NCBI GenBank assembly: GCA_008690995.1
Contig: VRMN01000022.1
Span: forward strand, 28,861-92,860
Direction: 5' to 3'
Source: Porphyridium purpureum
Lineage: Eukaryota; Rhodophyta; Bangiophyceae; Porphyridiales; Porphyridiaceae
DNA length: 64,000 nucleotides
Below are positions 50,085 to 60,673 of this stretch, piece after piece. Position 1 is the first letter of the stretch. Every line of letters begins with the position of its first letter. The notes below the pieces were generated by a model. The model saw only the letters and a list, made by a program, of their open reading frames with translations. It was not told the origin of the DNA and did not search any database. Both the position numbers and the translations under genes were made by a program.

Positions 50085-50548
50085 ACCGGCTCGTATGCGA
50101 ACTGTGCATACTTCTTTCGCTTTGCACTGGGCGCTCTGCCACCTGAGAGCATTTTACGCTCCTTCTTTGCTGCGTCATATTTGAAGTCGGGAGCCAAGCG
50201 AAGTGTTCGACCGCGATTGAACAATATGTAATTTGAATAAACGCGTACACAATCAGAAAGCCAATCAGCCTTCGTCATTTTCTTTCACCTTAGCCACGGA
50301 AAGAATGACTTGTTGGCTACTAGCTTGCAGATACAAGAAATACTGGGTTAGCTCACAAACATAACTCGCATCGCCGGAGGCTGCTCGAGCTTGGTGAAAT
50401 GCCTGCCTCATACTAGGCAAACGCTCGCTCCATTTCCAAAATTAGAAGCTTCTAGAGCTATACGCAGTAGTCGCACAGTGTTCGCTGCGCAGAACCCTTC
50501 CGCCGAATTCTGATGGCACTTCTTATGAAAGGGCCTCGTTCTTCAACA
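50085..50548 (-). repeat. Diverged LTR-like repeat, right copy
   Basis: Same-orientation partner of 41650-42124, ending CTTCAACA at 50548. It contains GAAGCTTCTAGAG (about 50446-50458), one base short of a perfect heat-shock triad, as in the gypsy LTR. In one minus-strand frame a short peptide (DFKYDAAKKER) is partly shared with the left copy (DFQYDAAQTEC), so the repeat may include a little coding sequence. Confidence 0.6.
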
Positions 50549-50929
50549 TGTGCATCCTTCAGCTAATTCAACCTTGCACGGTCGGCAAAACCCGAGACGG
50601 AGCGACAGGTCGACCATATTTATTCCACGAATTAAAGGAAAATTGGTCAAACGGCAGACACGACCACGGACAGTAGGAAAACTGCAACTGGTAGAAATGG
50701 CGAAAACGCAACAAACTGGACCAAATTATGGATATGCTTTAGCAGGCAAAGCTAAAGTACCTCGATTCCTATCAAGATATACTGCTTTATTATCGACAAG
50801 TTCCAAAACGTCGCCAAACATTATTGCAAAAGATTTACAGCGGCGAAGCTCAGTTCATCCAAGACGAGAAGTGTGTTCTTCCGAACACTGCCTCGACGAT
50901 GGCGAGGGCTTGCGGCTCTCATTGCTGGA
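50549..50929. other. Nothing recognised
   Basis: About 380 bases between the LTR-like repeat and the Mutator-like pseudogene. Only short frames. Confidence 0.4.
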
Positions 50930-53217
50930 ATCATGCCATTGCTGAATCAGGCGCGCGAAGAAATGGCGTGTTCAGGATTAGACTGGCTGTGATGGCAATG
51001 CTTTCCAAATTTTCTAACGCGCCTTGTTGACCCGTATTATCTTGCAATCTCGGATAACCCCAAAAGCGATGACTGTGGCCGACGCTCTGGCATCTTGAGC
51101 ACACAGATAGCCGGCGTTGAGCAGCGTCGGCAGTATTCAAAGCAGCAAACGTAGAAGTCTGCATTGAGCTAGGCGTCATGGAGCACGACCCGGCCACTTC
51201 GCACAACCTCTGACAAGTCGATCGTGTACGACCAAGGAGGCAACAGTTCTGGCACCTTTGAGGCCGACGTGTGTCTAGATGCAGTTGTGCGTGCTGTCAT
51301 ACTATTCGCGCAATTGCGTGCGGGCGTCCCTGTTGCCGACGAATGGCGTATCCAGTCACTGGCGTGCAACAGCTCGAACCTCCATAAACGAACGGAGAGA
51401 TTTCAAAGTTTTCGAGCCCAGTCACATCCGTTGTTCGAATTTTGATTGAAAAGAATTATGCGTGCCTTACGCCGCTTTCTGAATAAGTCTCTCAATAGGC
51501 CGAAGCAGCTAAAAACGTTAACATCAGGTGGGACACATCCGGTCGAGCATGCTGAGTACAAAACCATATGTGATTGCATGGTTCGCCGTGAATTTCTGCA
51601 TACCCACACGTGCAATCATACGCCGACATGGCCAAGGCGACCTGCACCACATGCTGACCGCCTGTAGCAGTAGACAGTGTCACGTGGACCAAGGCTTTAA
51701 GTCCATGACTTAACAACTCGCGCACGACAATAAAAGGAATCTTCTCTGCATTAGCGCGTTTGCGCTCACGACTCGGTGTGAGCTGAGCTACTCTTTTCGC
51801 CTTTTCTGCCCCAATTGCGAACCGCGCTGCTGCATGAGTAACCACTTCACGCAGGGCAAACAATGCACACACACCGCGGACGCCCTCGACATGATGGCTC
51901 GCGGATTCGAAGGCGTGTGATGAAGTACTCCCCATTGTCGCATGATGTAGCGATAGCGGATGCCACTGTTCTTGTGGAGGTAGCCACGCGGCTGCCTCTG
52001 GATGCTGCGCCGCAAAGAAGTGCCAGGCTCGGCTCCAGCCCTCTTCCGTCAACACTCCAAGACATTTCTTGAAAACATCACACGCTTCTTTGCCCCATAT
52101 TTTGGCTGTATTCTGCGCAATTTGGAAGATGCAGCTATTCCACTTATAGCCCTGAATTTTGCTTCCCAGGAGACTTTAGATCTCATCCGATTCCAACGCC
52201 TTTCTAGCATGGCTGGTCGCAATGAAATGATCAAACAATACGGAGTAAGGAATGCCGGTACCGCTTGAGTCCAGTCGTCGAGAGCGAAGCATCACGTCGG
52301 AATATCTTCATTCCCCGTAGTATGCGCTAAAACCAACTGGATGAGAGCGACATCCGCCTCCAATGTCACAAGAAACAAGAGCAGTTTCCGGCATCTTGCA
52401 CTGTCGATCGAGCAAATGTAGCGTCAACGCAGCACCACGGCCGGAGTTTGCTCAACTCCGCGAATGTTTTAGCATACCCAGGAACAAACGAAGACCCACT
52501 GTACAACTCTTGCTGTGGAGTGTCACGGTCAAACGGATTTCTTCTTGACTTCGTGCGTAGTCGTACCTGTGAACAACAGAACCCGGCTGCCGCCTCTGCT
52601 CGGCAAATACACTGCACCATTGTGTTGATCTTCGTCAAACATTTGCACGTTTTCGAGTCATCTTCCAGAAAGTCTACGTGCTCCAAGACGCGTTGAATAG
52701 TCCGCACCGGAAGCAATTCTGAACGTGCGTTAATTTGAAATCGTAATCTTGTCAAATTGTGTAAAATATTGCTCGCAAATGAACGACCGGCGACATTTGC
52801 TGACACTAGAGGTCCGCTATCACTGGCTACTAGGCGTAAACATTTTGATGCTCCAGTTGATCGGAAAAGACTTGCCGGCATGCGGAAACGCCCGTGTGTA
52901 GAATCTTCTGCCTACCTTATCGTCTTCAGGATTCTTGAAACGGTGCAAATATGCAGGAAAGTACTTGAAGAATGCAGCACGCTCATAGAAGAGTCTGCAG
53001 AATCTCGCCAGCCCGCCGCGAATGTGCATGATTGGCAAAGATAAATAGCATTACCCTTGGCGACCGAAAATTTGCAATATGTTCCACGCGCTTTCGGTAC
53101 ACTACCCTGGCGATAAGCAAAAACTCGTCCAGAAAAAGTTCGAGCTCGCGAAGGTTTTTGAACGATGGCCATTAAAAGAATAAAGCGCCGCCTCTGCGTA
53201 TTCCCCAATCCCCCCAC
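50930..53217 (-). pseudogene. Mutator-like (MULE) transposase pseudogene
   Basis: Minus-strand frames broken by stops and shifts. From the 5' side: a possible FLYWCH-like N-terminal part (52912-53217); the start of the MULE catalytic domain with LRPWCCVDATF (about 52366-52450); a helical piece (52049-52234); a SWIM zinc finger with CTCGYAEIHGEPCNH (C-x-C-xn-C-x-H, about 51570-51630) in the 51492-52055 frame; then a degenerate CSRCQSVGHSH knuckle near 51080. SWIM after a MULE core is typical of MuDR/FAR1-type transposases. No terminal inverted repeats were identified. Confidence 0.72.
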
Positions 53218-55499
53218 AACCTCTACGAATTCGAGCGCTCTCCTGGCAAGACAGCATTAGCGCGTAAGATAACCAATACTGGGCAACAAGAAGCTAGGGA
53301 ATGAAATGCAAAGCTGCATGTTCCAAATTGTATCCCATTTTTTATCAATTTTGGTGCGCTTTTGGTTCTTTGTGAAAAGTGAGTATGGACACGCAGCTAT
53401 ATTTTCGGGCGTCCCGGTACGTCCACACACGTTCGTTGCGTCCAGCGCAACCAGCCGCGCATTCTCCTTTGGTGGTCACCTGAAACAACCCAAAGCATTC
53501 TGTACTTGGTGCACTTCATCTATCTCTCCTTTGTGGCTATCAGTATAGTTCTACAGAAGCCTGCATTGATGCGTTGTGCTGAATTGTCAGCAGTTTGCCA
53601 CTTTCGTTTCGAGACGCTTGCAACTAGTTGTTCGCCGGTTCAAAATATTGAATAGCGACATTCGATCCCTGGAAATACTCTGACTTTTGCCTGCAATTGT
53701 TTTCAATATTTTGCTTCCCGTACCGGGTACAAGGAGTGTGGGCCGGCCATGATAAGATACCAGTGAATAAAAGTTTGGCTCTTTGATTGTGCTTTACGTA
53801 TGTCTGGAGACCCGTTTTGTTAAGGTTTTTGACTTATTTTCTGTTCTTATGCTTACCTTCCCTTTCGGCGTGCAGCATACGCACGCGGAAGTGCGACCTA
53901 TTTATCCAGGTCGCGAACCGAGGCAGCTGAAATCGCAGAATATCGATAGGGGGTATGGAGGTGTTTTGCAAGGCTAAACAAGTGAAAAAAGAGCCCAACA
54001 AAGCTGACACGTAACCCACATTGGCTTCTACAAAGCTGGCGCACATGTCACTGCTCCTAGATTTGCTCCTGCCATGCAAATATCCTAGCCACACCAAAAG
54101 TGCACATTCGCTGCACATTATTACTCTACTAGCGTCTGAGAGCACTCATATTGGTATCATTCTTTCTCTGCGCACAAAAGTGCATCCTCTGTGTGTCGAT
54201 GATCTATGAACATCGCGAGTGCTAAATATCGTGTTTGATTCAGACGTTGATGTTGATAATATTTTTGATTTTCACCCTGTGCTGCAACTCTACATTAAGC
54301 GTGCCGTCCTTCAGAAAATTCGTCCAAAATCCGCTAGCGTTGGCCTTTGACCTCGTCAGAACATGTGCTGGATTGTACACGCCAGTCTTCATCCAGATTT
54401 TATCTATTGCCCATGTCGAATGCTTCACATCTTATATCAAGGGCTGCCACAATTCTCATCTCTCGTGCACTGAATTTGCAGCCGAGCGCGTCATACAGAT
54501 TTTTCAAGGGTGTAAGTATCTTTAGAAAGCATGAATTAATATTCATCAAGTAATCCTTTTATCTTTTCTCCGATATTAAAAGTGTCTATGAACGTTACTA
54601 ATTCGGTAACCAATACAGACTTCGTCCCATGCTTTGTGTCGTATGATGCACTTACCAAAGAATGTGCATCTGACCTCATCAATGACGGCGACTACAACAA
54701 AGACGGCGATCTCTTATTGCACCGTTCCTGGACACTCTGCTACGGTCTGGGGGGCTTCTGAGAACACCGTTACGTCAGGTTTTTTCGTCCGTACTTTGAA
54801 GCGTTTGGATACCGGCCCCGTAGTCCTTGCGCAACGTTTGTATCTTTTTGCATAGCCGCGCCAGCTTTGCAAGATCCTTAGCATCAGGTTTGACCATCTG
54901 TGCCGCCAAATTTGCGTGGATTCGCATGTCTGGTCAATTATTGATCAGTATCCATGCAAGCCACATATTTTTTGGACCGGAGCGTCCAACGGGTCTTGCC
55001 GACAGAGATTGTATATTTGAGTTAGACATGAGCATTTCTCCACGAATTGGTGTTGTTCAAGAAGTATCATTTCGTTCACGTCGCAGAACGTGGTACTATC
55101 AAATTTGTACGGCACATTCTTCTGTTCTGAGGTCTCGAATGACTTCACGACCAAGTCTTCTGCTATCGCAAGTGCTGAAATACCCGTGCAAAAAAAGTTA
55201 TCCTACACGAGTACAATCATACCGTCGCCCACAAAGCGCAAAAAAGGCAACTATCGAGAAATGCGTGTCGCGTGAAAAGGCATTTTCTTGAGGACCTTGT
55301 CGACGGTCTTGTGCCAGTGACTTCTTTCGACGAGCCCGTACAGTGGGGACAAGACGCGTGAACACAACTTGTCAGCTTCTGCGCCTCTTTGGCCACGGCC
55401 TTGGACAATACCCAGTACGGTGATCGAGAACGATGACACAATTTACGAGTGCGCGTTGGGTTTGACTATAAGTGCGCTCGTATACGGTCTCGAAACCAT
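53218..55499. other. Gene-free, AT-rich stretch
   Basis: About 2.3 kb with only short frames. A minus-strand piece near 54830-55010 (AKDLAKLARLCKKIQTLRKD) hints at another decayed element, without a family call. Confidence 0.4.
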
Positions 55500-56990
55500 A
55501 TCCCGCTCCATTTCCCGGCGGGACCCACAGACCGTTCTATCGGTGCATCAACAGCAGTCTGAAGAGTCTGACAAGCGACGACATGGTAATCACGAGACTG
55601 TACGACGCATCCCTGCGGGCGAATGGGATCATGACCCACACGCTCCAGGTGCTCAAGTTGTACCCGCTCCATTTCCACGATAAGCGTGTCGCTCTGCCTA
55701 CGATCGACCGCCCTTTCGTGGCCTCGGTGATGAAGATCCTGTAAGAGGAGCCCAAGTGCGGACAGCCGTCCAGCAAAGAGACCAAGCGCATCAAGAACAC
55801 GGTGAAAGCGTTTTACAAGGTGCACTGCAAGCCTCATGTGGTAGGGCACCTCAACTACCGCCGCACGCACTCGGCACTAGAATACCTGGCGATTGACGTG
55901 ATCACAATATACAAAAGCAATCTCAAGCACCAAATCGTGGAATGCATCGAGCGTTTCGTCAATGTATCGAAAGAGAAAAGCGCGCTGCTCGCGGTCATTC
56001 AAAAGCACAAGAATACCACCGGCCGGTATCAGGCGGCGGCCCAAAGCACTGTGTGCTCATATGCGGAAGATCAAGAACGACCTCCTGAGCCCCGAACATC
56101 CGAAGAAGGCATACCGGCTGTGCCACGCGTGGATCGACAAGCAGAGCCACAACGTGTTGCACTCAAAAGAAGCTTCGGAAGGACAGCAGTATCTACCACA
56201 ACATGCAGAGTTCGCGGTAGGACTACCTTCCGCACATGCTGTACATGATGAAGGCCGTCGAGGCTCGGGATGCGAGCGCGAGCAGCGCGTCTTCCTTGCG
56301 GAGCCAAATCAGCCCGACGCATCCCCGTCTCGAAACGGTGTCGCTGGTCAACCTCTTTTTCTTTGCGTGTTGGGCAAGCGTGGTGATTGCACGAGAAAGG
56401 GTAGCCTGGTCCAGTACAAGGCGAATATCTGGGGCTTCTTCTTCAAGATCGATACGAAGTGCTTTCACCTCAGAGACGTCATACATGCACACACGTTTGA
56501 CCACCAAATTGAGATAGACCGCGTACGGTGCAGCATCCTGCTGAAGTGGAGGGGCATGGTCGAAAAATCCGTCAAGGAACTGAAACCGGAGAAGGGCAGC
56601 GGCGAGACATACATCGATAAAGCAGAGGAAGATACGCCTCTGACTGACACACAGGTCGTCGCTGTAGATGCCAATCAATCTGACCCGCTGTACGGTGTGG
56701 CCAACGATACCAGGAGCAAACCAATTTTCACCCAGAACACACGCCGCAAGGAGACAAAGACAAACTTACCGCAACTACAAGCAACTCAAGCAAAAGGTGG
56801 CGGATGGTAAGCGCGTAGTGGAGAGGGAAGCGGAGCTGAGCGCCTGCAAGCGAAAGACGACGGACTTTTTCAAGTTCAAGGTGAACATCCAAAGAAAGAA
56901 CGAGGTTCACGATCAGCTCGCGTCGTCTTTACAATGAGTCTATCTTCCGCAAGCTCAAGCTGGGAGACTACGTGCGGCTTTAAATCACGG
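55500..56990 (+). pseudogene. Decayed Fanzor (eukaryotic TnpB-like RNA-guided nuclease)
   Basis: Plus-strand homology runs through three frames. N-terminal part: ANGIMTHTLQVLKLYPLHF and LPTIDRPFVASVMKIL (to 55741), a TAA at 55742-55744, then in the same frame ALEYLAIDVITIYKSNLK and IERFVNV. After shifts near 56050, 56230 and 56400: YLPHML, HPRLETVSLVNLF, IWGFFFKIDTKCF and HTFDHQIEIDRVRCSILL. The RuvC-I aspartate is in VVAVDANQSDPLYG (codon 56667-56669), followed by TQNTRRKETKT. After another shift come EREAELSACKRKTTDFFKFK and KLKLGDYVRL, and the match ends near 56985. RuvC-II, the zinc finger and RuvC-III are absent. Fanzors are guided by an RNA made from the element's 3' end; none is visible here. 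Confidence 0.75.
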
Positions 56991-57524
56991 ACGTTCTTTG
57001 TTTGACCCCATTCGTCTAAACGACTCAAGTATTTTGAAACCTGTAAGCCGATTGGCCACTTTGACGTGAAAGCGCTTTCAGAAACTTCTTTAGAGTCTAG
57101 AAAAGTCAAGACATGTTAAAACATAATGATTTTCTCAAAATGTTGAAGTTCCTCTGAGGAGCTGTACCTCCACTGCACAGGCTTCACATGTCGTGCGGAC
57201 TGCCGCTCGCTGCATTTGTCGTAGTCGTCCTCGAGAGCCGAAAAGCGCTGCCTCACCTCGTGCATATATTAGTGCGCCAAGTAGTCAGAGGTTCGCCGTG
57301 GTGCGCGGGGTTCTGGGGTGGAGATTAGCGTGGAGAATATATAAAACCAAATGTTTCTTGTGCTAACAAAGTGGCAAGGAGCTGAGAAGCCGCTTCCTGC
57401 GAAGTCGACCGCGCGTACGTTGTGAGAAATGCATTGGTGGCCGCATAGCAGCCTTCTCCGCATTGTGTAGGCCTCTCCCGGTTCGTCAAAACCCAGCGAA
57501 ACCGGTAAAGTTTGCGGCAGACTT
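56991..57524. other. Nothing recognised
   Basis: About 530 bases after the Fanzor relic. No ORF supported; the last part (57470-57524) may be the worn start of the LTR relic that follows. Confidence 0.4.
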
Positions 57525-57672
57525 GCAATATCATTTCTCTCGGCGCCTTGTTGTCCCTGGCGGGAAGCAAGGGTATAAAAAGAAGACGCGCCTGCCCGGA
57601 CTAGCCGGTCAGGTCTTGCCCGGAGAGAGAAGAGGTGAGAAGCAAAGAGTAAAAAGGCACAGCATTGGTAAC
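57525..57672 (+). repeat. Relic of the gypsy LTR, opposite orientation
   Basis: Plus-strand sequence matches the reverse complement of the gypsy LTR from ATTTCTCTYGGCGCCTTG through GGGTATAAAAAG, the block GCCTGCCCGGACTAGCCGGT and AAAGGCACAGCATTGGTAACA. It has several substitutions and indels. The heat-shock motifs of the intact LTR are missing here. This is an old copy of the same family, oriented plus. Confidence 0.85.
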
Positions 57673-58279
57673 ATTCTGCAACCTCCTTGACCCTTTTTGC
57701 TCGGTTCGACGAAACTCTTCGTGCACGCCTTGCGTTGAGTACTTTTCTGGCCTTCGCGCATTTTGTCGACGCAAACCAGTCCCAAGAGAAGGGTACTCGA
57801 GCATAGCACTTGAGTTCTCGTGGCAATGATCCGAATGCCGCGTAAATGAATCACATTTTCGCCACAAGTATTGCAATTGGTGGAGCAGAACTTACTTCCA
57901 GGACAAGCGCTATGTGGATGCATGGTGCACTCCTCGCTGAAAGTAAAAACCTGTGAAGAGAGCGTTGCCACTTCGACACCCTGCTCCTTTGTGCAGGGGT
58001 TTCGTGAATGTTTTTAACTGGGCTTGTCTTTTGCCCTTCTCTCTTTATTGTCGGACTGGACAGGAGGCTGTGCTACGTGCTAGTTATATATCCTTCAACT
58101 TGCAACGGTCGTTCACAGACGGTCCTGACCCAAGGGGCAGTGACCGTTTGGCTTCACGATCAAGAGCACATGAAGCTGCTCTGAAAGACTATACAGTCCC
58201 TCTTCCCGTTACGCTCTTCGATTTTGTAACCGCACTCTTTACCGAAAACGATTCATTGGAATTTCACACTGCTCAGGCT
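57673..58279. other. Nothing recognised
   Basis: About 600 bases between two LTR scraps. A minus-strand frame (57609-57971) has a cysteine cluster (CPGSKFCSTNCNTCGENVIH) that may be a zinc-finger scrap. Confidence 0.35.
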
Positions 58280-58370
58280 AGCCTGTCAGGTCCTGCTCAG
58301 CCAGAAGAGTGAGAAGAAGAGAAAGAGTGAGAGACCTTCAGTAAAGACCACTCGAGGACGCAGCTGGTAA
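58280..58370 (+). repeat. Second, more worn LTR scrap
   Basis: GGCTAGCCTGTCAGGTCCTGCTC followed by GAGAAGAAGAGAAAGAGTGAGAG resembles the transcribed end of the gypsy LTR (ACTAGCCGGTCAGGTCTTGCTCGG plus a GA-rich run), then CTGGTAACA. Weak but in the right order. Confidence 0.45.
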
Positions 58371-58849
58371 CAACTGAAGCTTGTCTGCTTGCACAGTCCG
58401 AGAAGCTGTCCGATGGGCTCGAGGAAAACATCATACCGATTGGCGACTTTGACCAACGCAAGCCCCGCAAGAACAGAGAGTCTATCTGAGGGAAACGGTT
58501 CCGGATCATGTTTCGCAAGGCCGGCAATCAGCGTGTTTCTGGCAGACGAGTTCCTGACCAACTGCCATTGCAGTGCATACGGCGGTGGATGTAAGACGTG
58601 CAGAGTGTGCGAGAGCTTCAGACTGTATCGTAGCGCCAAAGTCCTGAGAAACAAACTCGTCGAGTGTGAGACTTGCTCGAGGCTGTAGAATAAAGTTCCG
58701 AGCGCCGCCTCAAACATTTAGAAGGTAGCGCTCAGCGCGACTTTAGGCGAAGAGCGTCCGGACTACCTTTACATGAGTCAGAGACCACATCCGTGGTCCT
58801 AAATCGGTACCACAAAACCAAGGTTCACCTAGCGATGCACGATAAAATA
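58371..58849. other. Nothing recognised
   Basis: About 480 bases downstream of the ankyrin gene's stop, including its 3' untranslated region. Confidence 0.4.
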
Positions 58850-60463
58850 TCATCCGCTCAAAATGATGCGTCGCTTGTGCGCCGTGGTCAGATACGAATT
58901 GAGCAGCAGTAGAGATGCGTCGTTCAGCTGAGGTAATGGTGTGTTTTGGAGCAAAGCCATTAGCGCTGTTTCCCTTTCAGGGTGATCCGCGCCATGATTC
59001 ACGTCTGCACCATGCCTTACAAGGTACGAAAACAAATCATGGCGGACAGCCTGATGCAGTTGGGAATCGTGCCAGGCGACAATCAGGTCTAATGGACAAT
59101 AACCGCGCCAGTCTGCCTGGTTCATAGGTATTTTGTGCGCAATGAGCCGCTGAATGATTGAGGAAATGCACGGCAACGTGATGGTCGAGCTCTCTTCGAA
59201 GGAAGCCAGCAGAATATGGAGCGCGTTTCTCCGACGACGCGTTTCCGTGATTGTCAGATCCGCATTGCGATCCAACAAAAGATGGACCATTGCCTTGTCT
59301 CGATTACGCACGGCAATGATGAGAGCTGAGGTGCCATTGTTGTCCAGCGCGTTGACATCCGCGCCGTACCGAAGAAGCAAGCGCGCGGTCGAGACATGGC
59401 GATTTTGGACGGCGCTCATGAACGCCGTATTGCCTGTGTTGTTCGTCTGGTCAATCAAGGCGCCTCTTCCGAGAAGGACGCACACGCTTGTGTTCACCCC
59501 GCACTTGGCGGCCAAATGCAAGGCTGTGTTGCCCGTGCGATCGCACGCATTTATATGCGCGTCATAATCCAGTACAAGATTGATTGCTGCACAGATGTCG
59601 CTTCCTGACGGATTCTGGATCGAGGGCATGGCTGCTGCCATTAATGGCGAACGCCCAAGATCGTCCTTGATCTCTGTGTATGCCCCGAATGCGAACAAAG
59701 AGCGCATACAAGAAACGTGACCATTTTGTGCGGCATGCAGAAGCGCGGACCGACCACGACAGTCCTGCAAGTTGACTTGCGCACCAGCCTCAAGCAACAA
59801 GACCAGGCAGTTTTCGTGGCCCTTGACGGAGGCCGACATTAGTGCCGAACGACCGGCATCGCTCTGATGGTCCACGTGCGCACCATTTTCCAACAGGAGG
59901 CGCACGCCCGAACTGTGTCCGTTTTCGGCAGCGAGAATAAGTGCAGACTGACCGAAGTAGTCATCTAGGTTGACTCGCGCAGACGCTTCCAGTAACAAAC
60001 GCATGCATGACTCGCTACCTGTGACCGAGGCAATCAGAAGCGCCGAAAGACCGCGACCGTCTTGCATGTCTACTCGCGCTCCCGCTTCTAGTAAGGGACG
60101 CAAGCAGTCCTGTTGTCCACCTTTAGCTGCGGACATGAGCGCCGACTTCCGCTGCATGTTCTGCAAATCCACTTGCGCGCCTTTCTCAATTAAGATTCGG
60201 ACACACGCAAGATTCCCGGCCTCGGCAGCGTACATGAGTGCGGATTGGCCGTCCGCGTCGAGCAAGTCAATATCGGCGCCGGCGTCCAGCAACGCGCAAA
60301 CGCACGCATCCTGACCCGCCTGCGCGGCGCGCATCAGTGCCGTCTGGCCTCCAATCCCTCTGACATTCAAGTCGTCACAAGACGCAATACTTTCCTGCAC
60401 AGCTGCCCAGTCCTGTGTTTCCGCTGCGTCCAGAAACGTACACTGCCGCGACGCCTTGTCCAT
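58850..60463 (-). CDS. Ankyrin-repeat protein
   Basis: 537 residues from an ATG. About a dozen 33-residue ankyrin repeats run from residue 35 to beyond 480, with clear cores such as GGQTALMRAAQAGQDACV, GQSALMYAAEAGNLACVR, GRSALMSASVKGHENCLVLL and GNTALHLAAKCGVNTSVCVL. No other domain, signal or membrane segment. Ankyrin arrays are protein-binding scaffolds, so partner and role are unknown. The repeats agree well, which suggests the array is intact. Divergent from the RbfA-like gene with about 210 bases between starts. Confidence 0.92.
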   Translation of the reverse strand: MDKASRQCTFLDAAETQDWAAVQESIASCDDLNVRGIGGQTALMRAAQAGQDACVCALLDAGADIDLLDADGQSALMYAAEAGNLACVRILIEKGAQVDLQNMQRKSALMSAAKGGQQDCLRPLLEAGARVDMQDGRGLSALLIASVTGSESCMRLLLEASARVNLDDYFGQSALILAAENGHSSGVRLLLENGAHVDHQSDAGRSALMSASVKGHENCLVLLLEAGAQVNLQDCRGRSALLHAAQNGHVSCMRSLFAFGAYTEIKDDLGRSPLMAAAMPSIQNPSGSDICAAINLVLDYDAHINACDRTGNTALHLAAKCGVNTSVCVLLGRGALIDQTNNTGNTAFMSAVQNRHVSTARLLLRYGADVNALDNNGTSALIIAVRNRDKAMVHLLLDRNADLTITETRRRRNALHILLASFEESSTITLPCISSIIQRLIAHKIPMNQADWRGYCPLDLIVAWHDSQLHQAVRHDLFSYLVRHGADVNHGADHPERETALMALLQNTPLPQLNDASLLLLNSYLTTAHKRRIILSG

Positions 60464-60673
60464 CGCGCCGGACGCAGCCGGACGCTGCCAGACGCTGCCA
60501 GACGGCGCTGGAAGCTACCAGACGCTTCCTCCAGTTTGCCCGGGTCTTGGTTCTGATCGCGAGCACCTGCCTTTCATTGATCTATCGGCGGACTTCATTC
60601 AAATCCGACGTACGAGCGAACGCCTGCACGACGACAAGCCTAAAGCCTGCACGCAAACGTGTTGGGCGGCAAC

